This document shows, one piece after another, positions 17,366 to 25,781 of a stretch of DNA of 64,000 nucleotides. The stretch comes from Nocardiopsis flavescens (lineage in GTDB: Bacteria > Actinomycetota > Actinomycetes > Streptosporangiales > Streptosporangiaceae), in assembly GCF_900141985.1 (NCBI RefSeq), contig NZ_FQZK01000010.1:62001-126000 (forward strand). The letters run 5' to 3'. Below the pieces are notes generated by a model. That model was not told where the DNA came from and made no database searches. It was given only the letters and a program-made list of their open reading frames with translations. Within the stretch, counting starts at the first letter, position 1, and each line of letters starts with the position of its first letter. Both the position numbers and the translations under genes were made by a program.

Positions 17366-18073
17366 GCGCCGCCGGGCCGCAGCGGGATTCCCCGCCCGAC
17401 GCGCCGAAGGGCCGGCAAGGACCGGGCCGGCGCACCGCGGCCGCGACCACGGGGCCCGGGAGGCGAGCCCTCCATTTCCGCTGACCGGCGGTGCCGCCGA
17501 CGCGGGGGCGGCGCCCGGGACGGGCCCCGTTCCCGCCGTTCGGCGGTGCCGCCGGCGCGTCCCCGGGCGCGCCCGGGGACGCGCCCACGGGAAAGGGGCC
17601 GGGCCGCGCGCCCAGGCCGGTCGCACGGCCGACACCCGAGGGCGGAGCACGGTCCCGCGGTGACAGCGGCCACAGGACGAACACGGAACACCCACAAGCG
17701 AATATGGTAGAAATTAAGCGAAGCGGAAAAACAACACAAGACAACATGCGGCGCACGAGGCCGCGCGTCTTCGACTCCGCTTCCCCCTTCCTCCGTGAGT
17801 CCCCGCTGCGGCTCCCGCCGAGCGACCCCCTCTCCCCCGGCTCCGGTGGAAACGGCCCGGGCACGCCGACGCGTGTCGACGGCCCTCCCCGCGGCGACGG
17901 CGCCGACCGGCGCCCCCGCGAGGCGGGCACGAGGGTCGCGACCGGCGGCGCTCGACCCGACTGCCGGAGGACGAGCGGGTGAGGGGTGCCTCGTCAGCAC
18001 AGAGAACACCACGGTTCAGGGCCGCCCGGTATCCGGGACGGCCCGGACGAGGACAGAAGGAGCGGAACGGGCG
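17366..18073. other. Intergenic region with hairpin and AT-rich promoter island
   Basis: 708 bases without a credible ORF. After the palindrome at 17554-17585 there is an AT-rich island at about 17690-17745 with TATGGT near 17703-17708 as a possible -10. It shares the words CGAACA and ACAACACAA with the island upstream of the giant effector gene, hinting at common control. A leader of about 350 nt would precede the YbaB-like gene. Confidence 0.45.
17554..17585. terminator. 32-bp perfect palindrome, probable terminator
   Basis: Arms 17554-17569 and 17570-17585 are fully complementary. It lies about 190 nt after the effector/small-protein pair and before the AT-rich island, so it most likely ends the effector transcript. 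Confidence 0.6.
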
Positions 18074-18457
18074 ATGAGCGGTTGGGAAGAGCGGAACGAA
18101 CGAGAACTGGCCCGGCTCCAGCGGACGCTCCGCGAAGTAGAGGACGCGAGCGCGACCCTGGAGGAGGCGACCGAGGAGGCCGTGTCCAAGAACCGCCTCG
18201 TCGCGGCGACGGTGGACGCGACCGGTGATCTGGTCGACCTCAAGTTCCACACCCAGTCCTACCGGGACATGGCGCCCACGGAGCTGGCGAGCGCCATCAA
18301 GGACGTCGTCAACCGCGCGCGGGCGCGGATGGCCGACCGCGTGACGGAGCTGTACCGGCCCTTCGCCCCGGAGGGCATCGACATGGGCGAGGTCATGAAG
18401 GGCACCTTCGACACCGGAGCCCTCTTCCGCGGCCTCGGTGTGGAACCGCCCCGGTAG
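18074..18457 (+). CDS. YbaB/EbfC family nucleoid-associated-like protein
   Basis: A 127-residue protein. A coiled-coil-like N-terminal helix (ELARLQRTLREVEDASATLE) is followed by the YbaB core SKNRLVAATVDATGDLVDLK and FHTQSYRDMAPTELASAIKD, with a final helix. YbaB/EbfC proteins are dimeric DNA-binding or scaffold proteins. A divergent subset in actinobacteria is encoded beside WXG100 genes in ESX-like loci, as here, 64 nt before a WXG100-like gene. The ATG at 18074 has AAGGAG upstream. Its role in secretion is not established. Confidence 0.85.
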   Translation: MSGWEERNERELARLQRTLREVEDASATLEEATEEAVSKNRLVAATVDATGDLVDLKFHTQSYRDMAPTELASAIKDVVNRARARMADRVTELYRPFAPEGIDMGEVMKGTFDTGALFRGLGVEPPR

Positions 18458-18521
18458 GCACGGGACCGGTACCCGGTCCACCCCGCGGTGCGCGCCCACG
18501 ACACTTCCGACAGGAGAGAGC

Positions 18522-18905
18522 ATGCCCAGATACGACGGCCCCGGCGGCAGCGGCTCCGGCGATTCCCTCTACGTCGCGCCGGAGGCACTGGCGCGCGACG
18601 GGCGGTACATCCACGAGCCGGCCGACAGGATGGACGCCCTGGTCGAGTGGTACGAGTCCGTGCGCCGGCCCCTGGGAACCCCGTGGGGCGAGGGAGACGA
18701 CTTCGCCCGGCAGATGAACGACGTGCTGCAACCGCTGGAGGAGAACCTCATGCTGTATCTGAGGAGCACCGCCGGCCTCCTGCGCAGCACCTCCGAAAGA
18801 ACCGAGGGCACCGCGCGGAACTACGCGAACGCCGACGAGGACGCCGAGAACCGCGCGCAGCGGATCGGCGACGAGGTTCCCGGCGGCCTCCCGGGCCGGC
18901 GGTAG
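18522..18905 (+). CDS. WXG100-like type VII secretion substrate
   Basis: A 127-residue helical protein: SLYVAPEALARDGRYIHEPA, then WYESVRRPLGTPWGEGDDFA, then a second long helix YLRSTAGLLRSTSERTEGTA ending in NYANADEDAE. Two helices around a WG turn with a C-terminal Y-x3-D/E-like tail fit the WXG100 (EsxA/B) superfamily and its small ESX substrate relatives. AGGAGAG precedes the ATG. It is likely co-transcribed with the YbaB-like gene and may be the partner that targets the giant protein to the secretion system; no secretion ATPase is in this window. Confidence 0.78.
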   Translation: MPRYDGPGGSGSGDSLYVAPEALARDGRYIHEPADRMDALVEWYESVRRPLGTPWGEGDDFARQMNDVLQPLEENLMLYLRSTAGLLRSTSERTEGTARNYANADEDAENRAQRIGDEVPGGLPGRR

Positions 18906-19144
18906 CCGACCGCGTGCGCCGTCCCGGGACGGGCGGCGCCGCCCGGCGGGTGCCGGCGCGAGGCGGCGCCCCTCCCCCGGCGCAGCGGTGTTCCCGGCGC
19001 CCGCGCTCCGGGGCGGCCCGCGGGCCCCTCGCCGGCGGTGCGCCCGGAGGCGGACGGCCGAGCCGGGGATCGGGGAGGCCTGGATACGCCCCCGGCCTCC
19101 CCCGAGGATCGACGCCATCACCCGAGGACGGAAGGACCGGGACA

Positions 19145-19897
19145 TTGACTGATCTGTCGGGCAAGGTGGCCGTCGCCACGAGTTCGTCCCGCGGGATCGG
19201 CAGCGCGATCGTGCAGCGCTACGCGTGGCTGGGGGCGAGCGTGGTGATCGCCTACTCCACGGACGAGGACGGTGCGCTGCACACGCTGGAGGAGGTCGAA
19301 GCGGCCGGGGGCCGCGGGATCGTGGTGCGGGCGGACGTGGCGTCGCCGGCCGGGCTGGACGCGTTGTACGCGACCGCGGTCGACACGTTCGGGCGCCTCG
19401 ACATCGTCGTCGCCAACGCCGGGGAGGAGGTCGCCGACCGGCCGGTGGCGGAGGTCACCGAGGAGCAGTTCGACCGGCTGTTCGCGGTCAACGCCAAGGG
19501 CGCGTTCTTCGCCCTCCAGAAGGCGGCGAGGCTGGTCTCCGACGGGGGCCGGCTGATCTACGTCGGATCGGGCACGACCACGGGACCGCGCCCGGGGACG
19601 GGACTGTACTCGTCGTCCAAGCGGGTCGCCGAACACCTGGTGCGGGTCCTCGCCATGGAGCTGAGCCCCAGGAACGTCACGGTGAACACCATCCTGCCCG
19701 CCGTGGCCCTCGGCGCCGGGGTGCCGACCGGCGCGGCGGCGGGAGGCGGGTTCCACCACACGGCCCGGTTCCCACCGCTCGGCGGACGCGGCGACGGCCC
19801 CGAGGACGTCGCCGACGCCGCCGAGTACCTCGCGGGCGAGCTGGCGGGCCGGGTCAGCGGCCAGTCCCTGGTCGTCTCGGGCGGCGCGCCGCGGTGA
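19145..19897 (+). CDS. SDR family oxidoreductase
   Basis: A 250-residue classical short-chain dehydrogenase/reductase. The Rossmann turn reads TSSSRGIG, so the first glycine of the usual TGxxxGIG is a serine. DVAS, VVANAG, the catalytic serine region IYVGSG and YSSSK are intact. The fold ends with SGQSLVVSGGAPR. The start is TTG at 19145-19147, with GAAGGA 8-9 nt upstream; there is no in-frame ATG or GTG that keeps the N-terminal strand. It stands alone between the WXG100 gene and a membrane protein. The substrate is unknown. Confidence 0.88.
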   Translation: MTDLSGKVAVATSSSRGIGSAIVQRYAWLGASVVIAYSTDEDGALHTLEEVEAAGGRGIVVRADVASPAGLDALYATAVDTFGRLDIVVANAGEEVADRPVAEVTEEQFDRLFAVNAKGAFFALQKAARLVSDGGRLIYVGSGTTTGPRPGTGLYSSSKRVAEHLVRVLAMELSPRNVTVNTILPAVALGAGVPTGAAAGGGFHHTARFPPLGGRGDGPEDVADAAEYLAGELAGRVSGQSLVVSGGAPR

Positions 19898-20544
19898 CCG
19901 CGCCCCCCTTCCCGGGCGCCGCCGCCGGTGTCCTTCCCGAGGCCGTGCGACCGTCACGCCGTCGTTCGCCGGTTCGGGAGCCGGTGACGACGACGCGGCA
20001 CGCCTCCCGGTCCCCACGCCCTGTCCCCTGAGCCGTAGGCGGAGGCGCCGCTCCCCGGCGAGAGGGCGCTCCCTCGGCCGAGGAAGCGGTCGCGGATCTC
20101 GTAGTCGTCCGCCGCAGCCCTTCACCGGCGGGGTGTTGCGACGACCGCCGGAACTCAGGCCCCCGGTGGGGGCCGGACCCCTCCTGCCGCCGCCGCTTTC
20201 ACCGCGGTCCGCGTCGCCGCTCCCCGCGTCCGGGAGCGGGGGCCGCGGGGCGGGCGGTGGCACGGCGGGCGCGGCGCGGCCACCCGTCGTGCCACCGCAC
20301 CGGGGACGCCCCTCTTCGCCCCGGACACCGTTCCGCGGACCGGGGCGGACGCCCGCGCAAGTGACGCCGTGTCACCGTCGTACCCGTAGGCGGGTCACAT
20401 CGGATCGGTGACGCTGCGCCACTGACCGGTGACCGCTCCGCCGGGTTGGATCGGAGATACCGGGTTCGCCCCCGGGAGGGCCCGCTCCCCCGCGGTCCCG
20501 ACGGAGAACCTCCAGCGTCCCCGAGAACGAAGGAGAGGCACGAC
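19898..20544. other. Intergenic region, no gene seen
   Basis: 647 bases after the SDR gene. No frame shows continuous actinobacterial codon use with a ribosome site. A small dyad GTGAC-GCCGT-GTCAC is present at 20361-20375, followed by two more GTGAC/GGTGAC words, and could be regulatory for the downstream membrane protein. Nothing else is identifiable. Confidence 0.4.
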
Positions 20545-21420
20545 ATGGCACCGCCCGCCCCCCGCACGGACAGGAACCTCTTCGACCTCCCGGCGCACCC
20601 CCGCGCACCCCTCGCGCCGGAGGGCGCCCGGGACGCCTCCCCCGTCCCGCAGCGGAACGGCGCCGTGGCCGCCCCCTCACCGACCCCCTGGAAGGAAGGC
20701 GACACCATGACCGACCACCGACGCGTCCACGACCTTTCCGACGAGGCAGAGCACGGGGCCTCCGGCGCGACCGCCCGGACCGAGTCCCCCGTGGACCTGA
20801 AGGGGGAGATGCTCCGGGGCCTGGGCGGCCCGTCCGGGATGGTGTACTCCGCCCTGCCGGTCGTGGTCTTCGCGACCGCCGTCCCCTTCCTGCCCCTGAC
20901 CGGCGCGGTCGGCGTGGCGGTCGCCGTCGCGCTGGCGCTGGCCGTGTTCCGCAGGTGGCGCGGCGAGGACCTCATGCCCGCGCTGGGCGGGGTGATCGGC
21001 GTCGCGGCGGCCGGGGGGATCGCCGCCCTGACCGGGTCGGCCAACGACTTCTTCCTGATCGGGATCTGGGCCTCGCTGGCGGGGGCCGTGGCCGCGTCCG
21101 CCTCACTGCTGGTGCGCCGGCCGCTGACCGGCCTGGCCTGGAACGCCGTCCACGGCAACGCGCACCCGTGGCGCGGGGACGGGCCCTCGCTGCTGGCGCA
21201 CGACCTGGCCACCCTGGCGGTGGCGGTGGGGTTCGCCGGCCGGTTCGCCGTGCGGCAGTGGCTGTACCTCGCCGACTCCACGACCGGGCTCGCGATCGCC
21301 GACACGGTGACGGGGTTCCCGCTGACGGCGCTGGTCGCGGTCGTGGTGGTCTGGGCCTTCCGCCGCACGACCAAGCGGCTCATCGGAACCGACGGGGCCC
21401 CGGCCGCCGCACGGGGCTGA
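20545..21420 (+). CDS. DUF3159-like integral membrane protein
   Basis: A 291-residue membrane protein. Residues 1-85 are Pro/Ala-rich and polar, then MLRGLGGPSGMVYSALPVVV starts the membrane domain with about six TM segments, including TGLAWNAVHGNAHPWR in a loop. The pattern matches DUF3159, a family of uncharacterised actinobacterial membrane proteins. Two starts have good ribosome sites: ATG 20545 (AAGGAGAGG) and ATG 20707 (GGAAGGAAGG, 237 residues, the usual family length). Codon use in between is coding-like, so I keep the longer form. Followed by a terminator. Confidence 0.78.
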   Translation: MAPPAPRTDRNLFDLPAHPRAPLAPEGARDASPVPQRNGAVAAPSPTPWKEGDTMTDHRRVHDLSDEAEHGASGATARTESPVDLKGEMLRGLGGPSGMVYSALPVVVFATAVPFLPLTGAVGVAVAVALALAVFRRWRGEDLMPALGGVIGVAAAGGIAALTGSANDFFLIGIWASLAGAVAASASLLVRRPLTGLAWNAVHGNAHPWRGDGPSLLAHDLATLAVAVGFAGRFAVRQWLYLADSTTGLAIADTVTGFPLTALVAVVVVWAFRRTTKRLIGTDGAPAAARG

Positions 21421-21427
21421 GCCGGAG

Positions 21428-21461
21428 GGGGCGTCGGCGGTCCGCGGACCGCCGGCGCCCC
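21428..21461. terminator. Terminator after the DUF3159-like gene
   Basis: A 17-bp nearly perfect inverted repeat (21428-21444 with 21445-21461, one G-U pair) starts 8 nt after the stop codon. Confidence 0.72.
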
Positions 21462-21560
21462 GTTGTGCCAAGGTCCCGCACGCGGTGCGCACCCGCCGGG
21501 CGGCCCCGGAGAGCCGCGGGCCCCGCGCCGGGCCGCGCGCGCGGAGCCGGCCGGGCCCGG

Positions 21561-22109
21561 TCAGGTCCGGTCGATCGCGGCCTCGACCGAGGCGCCGATG
21601 CGGCGCAGCGCCGCCAGCTCCGCGGGGCCGAGACCGTCCACCAGGTACTCGCGGACCGCCGCCACGTGCCCGGGAGCGGCGGCCACGACCTCCCCGTACC
21701 CGGCCCCGGTGAGGACGGCGTTGGTGCGCCGGCCCGGCCCGGGGACGCGGACCCGCGCGAGCAGCCCGCGCTTCTCCAGGCGCCCGGCGACGTGGGACAG
21801 CCGCGAGAGCGAGGCCGACGTCCGGGCGGCCAGGTCGCTCATCTGCATCGTGTGCTCCGGTTCCTCGGACAGGACCGAGAGCACCATGTACTCGAAGAAG
21901 GTCATCCCGGACTCGCGCTGCATCCGCGCGTCCAGGGCCGCGGGCAGGCTGATCATGATCGCCGACGTGGCCAGCCAGGCCGCCAGCTCCCCGCCGTCCA
22001 GCCACCGGGTCCCGGCGGGGGGACCGGCGGGCTCCCCCGCCTCGGCGCCCTCCCCGCCCCGCGGGTCCGGGCCGCCCGGTCCCGGCGCTCCGGTCGTGCT
22101 CGTGTCCAT
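21561..22109 (-). CDS. MarR family transcriptional regulator
   Basis: A 182-residue MarR protein. After a disordered 35-residue N-terminus come the dimer helix and the winged helix: MTFFEYMVLSVLSEEPEH, MQMSDLAARTSASLSRLSHV then AGRLEKRGLLARVRVPGPGR (wing). It is divergent from an aldo/keto reductase and Gfo/Idh/MocA operon. Two TTGA-N4-TCAA dyads lie between them, so it probably represses that operon and itself. The inducer is unknown. Confidence 0.9.
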   Translation of the reverse strand: MDTSTTGAPGPGGPDPRGGEGAEAGEPAGPPAGTRWLDGGELAAWLATSAIMISLPAALDARMQRESGMTFFEYMVLSVLSEEPEHTMQMSDLAARTSASLSRLSHVAGRLEKRGLLARVRVPGPGRRTNAVLTGAGYGEVVAAAPGHVAAVREYLVDGLGPAELAALRRIGASVEAAIDRT

Positions 22110-22131
22110 GGGACCAGATTAGCCCTCGTTG

Positions 22132-22172
22132 TTGACGCGTCAAGTTAGAGGGTGTAGTTGTTGAAGCATCAA
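22132..22172. promoter_or_regulatory. Paired MarR operator palindromes
   Basis: TTGACGCGTCAA (22132-22143) is a perfect 12-bp palindrome. TTGAAGCATCAA (22161-22172) has the same TTGA-N4-TCAA form. They are centred 29 bp apart between divergent MarR and aldo/keto reductase genes. Confidence 0.75.
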
Positions 22173-22250
22173 GTTCGAAGTCGGTCCGGTGCGGGCCCGC
22201 GTCCCGCGCCCCGCACCGGACCGCCGCACCCTCCGGAAGGGGAGCACCGC

Positions 22251-23222
22251 ATGAGGACCACGGCACTCGGGGGGCTCGAAGTCTCGCGCATCGGGCTCGG
22301 GGCCATGGGCATGTCCGCGTTCTACACCGGCGCCGGCCGCGACCCGGCCGGGGCCGTCCGGACCCTGCGCCGGGCGCTGGACCTGGGGGTCACCCACCTG
22401 GACACCGCCGAGGTGTACGGGCCGCACGTGAACGAGGAGCTGGTGGGGCGCGCGGTCAGGGGCCGGCGGGACGGGGTCGTGCTGGCCACCAAGTTCGGCC
22501 TGGTCTCGCACACCGGCCGCCCGGGCCCGGACGGCACGGCCGCCAACGTCCGCGCGGCCGTGGAGGGCTCCCTGCGGCGGCTCGGGACCGACCGCATCGA
22601 CCTCTACTACCAGCACCGCATCGACCCGGGCACCCCCGTGGAGGAGACGGTGGGGGCGCTGGCCGGCCTGGTGGCCGCGGGCAAGGTCCTGCACATCGGG
22701 CTGTCGGAGGCCTCCGCGGCGACGATCCGCCGGGCCCACGCGGTCCACCCGCTGACCGCCGTCCAGACCGAGTACTCGCTGTGGACCCGCGACCCCGAGT
22801 CCGGGGTCCTGCCCGTGCTGCGCGAACTCGGCATCGGCCTCGTCCCCTACGCGCCGCTGGGGCACGGCTTCCTCACCGGGGCCGTGCGCACCCTCGACGG
22901 CCTGGACGCCGGCGACTGGCGGCGCACGAACCCCCGGTTCACCGGCGGCAACCTGGAGCGCAACCTGCGCATCGCCGACGAGGTCGGCGCGGTGGCCGAG
23001 GAGGCGGGGGCCACACCCGCGCAGGTCGCCCTGGCCTGGCTGCTCGCACGGGGGGAGGGCATCGCCCCCATCCCGGGGACCACGAACGCCGACCGGCTCG
23101 CGGAGAACTGCGCGGCCGACGGCGTCCGGCTCACGGCGGAGCAGACCGGCCGCCTGGACGCCCTGGCCCCGGCCTCGGGCGCGCGCCACGCGGCGGCCGA
23201 CATGGCCGCCGTCGACCTCTGA
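22251..23222 (+). CDS. Aldo/keto reductase
   Basis: A 323-residue NADPH-dependent aldo/keto reductase of the AKR11/YakC-like type. The catalytic tetrad is visible in HLDTAEVYG (Asp and Tyr), LATKFG (Lys) and YYQHRID (His). [20 protein letters not shown] and [10 protein letters not shown] (coenzyme binding) are also present. The ATG at 22251 follows GGAAGGGGAG. It is the first gene of a two-gene unit with a Gfo/Idh/MocA enzyme 88 nt downstream, both probably under the divergent MarR regulator. Substrate unknown. Confidence 0.92.
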   Translation: MRTTALGGLEVSRIGLGAMGMSAFYTGAGRDPAGAVRTLRRALDLGVTHLDTAEVYGPHVNEELVGRAVRGRRDGVVLATKFGLVSHTGRPGPDGTAANVRAAVEGSLRRLGTDRIDLYYQHRIDPGTPVEETVGALAGLVAAGKVLHIGLSEASAATIRRAHAVHPLTAVQTEYSLWTRDPESGVLPVLRELGIGLVPYAPLGHGFLTGAVRTLDGLDAGDWRRTNPRFTGGNLERNLRIADEVGAVAEEAGATPAQVALAWLLARGEGIAPIPGTTNADRLAENCAADGVRLTAEQTGRLDALAPASGARHAAADMAAVDL

Positions 23223-23310
23223 GGGCCCGGAGCCCGGGGCCCGGCGGCCACCGGACACGGGGCGCGGAACGGCCGCGCCCCGGGAACACCGAACAACGAA
23301 GGCGGACACC

Positions 23311-24402
23311 ATGACGGACAGGACGATCCGGGTCGGCATCATCGGCGCGGACACCGGGGCGAGCTGGGCGGGGGCCTCGCACGTCCCCGCGCTCGCCGCG
23401 CAGCCGCGGTTCGAGCTGGCGGCCGTGGCGACGCGGCACGAGGCGAGCGCGCGCGGCGCCGCCGAGGCCTTCGGCGCCCGGCGCTGGTACGCCGACCCCC
23501 TCGCGCTCATCCGCGACCCGGAGGTGGACCTGGTCACCGTGGCCGTCAAGGTCCCGGCCCACCGGGACCTGGTGCTCGCCGCGCTGGCGGCGCGCAAAGC
23601 CGTGTACTGCGAGTCCCCGCTGGGCGCGAGCCTCGCGCAGACGGAGGAGATGGCGCACGCGGCCGGGTCGCTGCACACGGCGATCGGCCTCCAGGGGCGG
23701 CTCAACCCCTCGGTGCGCCGGGCGGCGGAGATCGTCGCGCGGGGGCGGCTGGGACGGCTGCTCTCGGCGCGGGTGTCCGCGACGACGTTCGGCAACGGAC
23801 CGGAGTCGGCGAGCGCGTACGCGTACTTCGACAGGGCCGAGTCGGGGGCCGGCCTCCTGCCGATCGCGGCCGGCCACGTCCTGGACGTGGTCGAGGCGGT
23901 CCTCGGGGACATCACCGAGGTCGACGCGCGCACGGAGACCCTCTGGCCGCGGGTGCGGCTCGCGGACACGGGGGAGACGTCCGTGCGGGAGGTCCCCGAC
24001 CACCTCGACGCCATCGTCAAGACCGCGTCGGGCGCCCCGGCGGGGGTGCAGGTCCTGGCGGGCGTGCCCGCGGCGGACGCCGGCTTCGCGCTGGAGGTGC
24101 GCGGATCCGAGGGCTGGCTGCGGCTGACCGGCGACCACCCCGCGGGCGTCCAGGTGGGCGACCTCGCGCTCGCTTCGAGCGCGGACTTCGACGCGCCCGA
24201 CACACCCGTCGCCACGGGTACCGGGCCGACCGCCGCGGAGGTCTGGGACGGGGCCTCCCTCAACGTCGGCGAGGTGTACGCCTCCCTGGCGCGCGACATC
24301 GCCGACGGGACCCGCCGCACCCCGGGGTTCGCCCGCGCCCTGCACAACAGCCGCCTGGTCGCCCGGGTGGAGGAGGCCGCGCGGACCGGCGCGCGGCGCT
24401 GA
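23311..24402 (+). CDS. Gfo/Idh/MocA family oxidoreductase
   Basis: A 363-residue NAD(P)-dependent oxidoreductase. The N-terminal Rossmann fold starts RVGIIGADTG; the C-terminal alpha/beta dimer domain follows from about residue 125. The usual EKP motif after the fifth strand reads CESPLGAS here, so the conserved lysine is replaced by serine, which may weaken or alter catalysis. VKVPAHRDLVLAALAARKAV is otherwise typical. Such enzymes act on sugars, inositols or biliverdin-like substrates. Co-directional with the aldo/keto reductase. Confidence 0.88.
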   Translation: MTDRTIRVGIIGADTGASWAGASHVPALAAQPRFELAAVATRHEASARGAAEAFGARRWYADPLALIRDPEVDLVTVAVKVPAHRDLVLAALAARKAVYCESPLGASLAQTEEMAHAAGSLHTAIGLQGRLNPSVRRAAEIVARGRLGRLLSARVSATTFGNGPESASAYAYFDRAESGAGLLPIAAGHVLDVVEAVLGDITEVDARTETLWPRVRLADTGETSVREVPDHLDAIVKTASGAPAGVQVLAGVPAADAGFALEVRGSEGWLRLTGDHPAGVQVGDLALASSADFDAPDTPVATGTGPTAAEVWDGASLNVGEVYASLARDIADGTRRTPGFARALHNSRLVARVEEAARTGARR

Positions 24403-24447
24403 CACCGCCCTCGGGGAGGCCGGGCGCCTCGCGGGTATACCGCGGGG

Positions 24448-24945
24448 ATGGCGGACTTCTTCAGGGTGCACGCGGACTACGTCGGGCGGGTGGGGGTGGA
24501 GGTGGGGGTCTTCGTGGCGGTCGACCACCTGCGGCGGGCGGGGCTGCTCTCGGACGCCGAGGAGGACCTCTACCTCGACATCGACGACTGGTTCCGGGAC
24601 GCCCTGCCCGTACCGCCCGTGTACGCGGACGGGAACACCCGGGGCGCGGTGACCTGGTTCCGCGACTCCGTGCGGGGCAGGGAGGACTTCACCGGGCGGA
24701 TCGCGGCCCTGCGCGGGATCCTCACCGCCCACGGCGTGGCCCACCGGGAGAGCACCTCCGACGACCCGGGCACGGTCCTCTACGAGGACGGGTACCAGGT
24801 CTGCGTGCTGCCGCGCTCGCGGCGGCCGGCCGACCCCCCGCCCTTCCCCCCGGGGACCGTGCCGGGCCCCACGACGGCGGGCTCCAAACGGCACCTGGCC
24901 CGGCGGTCCGCGCGGGGGCCGGGCGGCCGTTCCGACGGGGCCTGA
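24448..24945 (+). CDS. Hypothetical protein
   Basis: A 165-residue soluble protein I do not recognise. The first 125 residues look folded (DYVGRVGVEVGVFVAVDHLR, EDLYLDIDDWFRDALPVPPV, VTWFRDSVRGREDF, YEDGYQVCVLPRS); the last 40 are a basic Pro/Arg-rich tail. A TATACC hexamer at 24436-24441 sits 6 nt before the ATG, which would fit a leaderless transcript. It lies 45 nt after the Gfo/Idh/MocA gene on the same strand. Confidence 0.65.
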   Translation: MADFFRVHADYVGRVGVEVGVFVAVDHLRRAGLLSDAEEDLYLDIDDWFRDALPVPPVYADGNTRGAVTWFRDSVRGREDFTGRIAALRGILTAHGVAHRESTSDDPGTVLYEDGYQVCVLPRSRRPADPPPFPPGTVPGPTTAGSKRHLARRSARGPGGRSDGA

Positions 24946-25052
24946 GGGGCGCTCCGACCGTCCCGCGGGTGCGCCGGCCCGGACTCGGCGACGACACCGT
25001 GTCCGGGCCCGTGGAGCGGAGCAGGGCCGTGCGCGGGTGCGGCCCGGCGGTG

Positions 25053-25772
25053 TCAGGGGGTCCCGCCGGCCTCCCCGTACTCCTCGGCGACGGCGCGGAA
25101 CCCGGCGATCAGGCAGCGCAGCCCGAACTCGAACTGCCCCTGGTGCGCGGTGAGCGCGCCCTCCCCGGCCGCCCGCCGCAGGGCGTGCGCGTCCGCGTAG
25201 GCCCGGCCGGTCTCCGGGAACAGCTCCATGTCGGGAAGCCTCTCCCCACCGTGCGCCTGGGCGTCGTTGGCGGCGGCCCCGCAGACGTAGGCGTCCAGGG
25301 CCTCGATCATGTCGAGTTTGACCTGTTCGGGCAGGCCGGTGCCGTCGAAGGCCCGCAGCGCCGAGTCCAGCCAGGCGATCAGGGCGGGCCCGACGCCGGG
25401 GGTGGAGCGGCGCAGTTCCAGGACCCAGGGACGTTCCCGGAAGGTGACCAGGTCCTGGCGGGCCCACGCCTCCAGCCGCAGCCACCAGGGGCCCGGCAGC
25501 CGGTGCGGGAGCGCGTCCCCGGCCGCCACCGCGTCGAGGATGAGCGTCTCCAGCGCCGTCCGGTTGGGGACGTAGGTGTACAGGGTGCCCGGTGCCACGC
25601 CCAGGCGTTCGGCGAGGCTGCGCATGGACAGGGCGGCCAGTCCGTCGGACTCGACGATCGCGATCGCCTCGTCGACGACGCGTTCGCGGGTCAGGCTCCG
25701 GCGCGGTCCGCGGCGGGCGGCGGAACCGCCGCCGGTGTCCCGGCTCCGGCCGGATGAGGATGTCGCAGGCAC
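25053..25772 (-). CDS. TetR family transcriptional regulator
   Basis: A 239-residue TetR regulator with a 25-residue disordered N-terminus. The HTH is RERVVDEAIAIVESDGLAAL then SMRSLAERLGVAPGTLYTYV. The C-terminal domain resembles TetR_C (tetracycline-repressor-like). The start is GTG at 25770-25772, 9 nt after the stop codon of the DUF418 gene, so the two form an operon. The duplicated 13-bp dyad upstream of DUF418 is the likely binding site, giving autoregulation. Confidence 0.9.
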   Translation of the reverse strand: MPATSSSGRSRDTGGGSAARRGPRRSLTRERVVDEAIAIVESDGLAALSMRSLAERLGVAPGTLYTYVPNRTALETLILDAVAAGDALPHRLPGPWWLRLEAWARQDLVTFRERPWVLELRRSTPGVGPALIAWLDSALRAFDGTGLPEQVKLDMIEALDAYVCGAAANDAQAHGGERLPDMELFPETGRAYADAHALRRAAGEGALTAHQGQFEFGLRCLIAGFRAVAEEYGEAGGTP

Positions 25773-25781
25773 GGCCCCAAT

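Noticed and set aside
5773-20000. Genomic island integrated at the tRNA-Val gene
   Set aside because: The accessory region follows a tRNA, but I found no integrase, no transposase and no duplicated tRNA 3' end to mark an attachment site.
20361-20375. GTGAC-N5-GTCAC dyad as a specific operator
   Set aside because: It is short, about 180 nt from the nearest start codon, with no neighbouring regulator that would bind it; kept only as a note in the intergenic entry.
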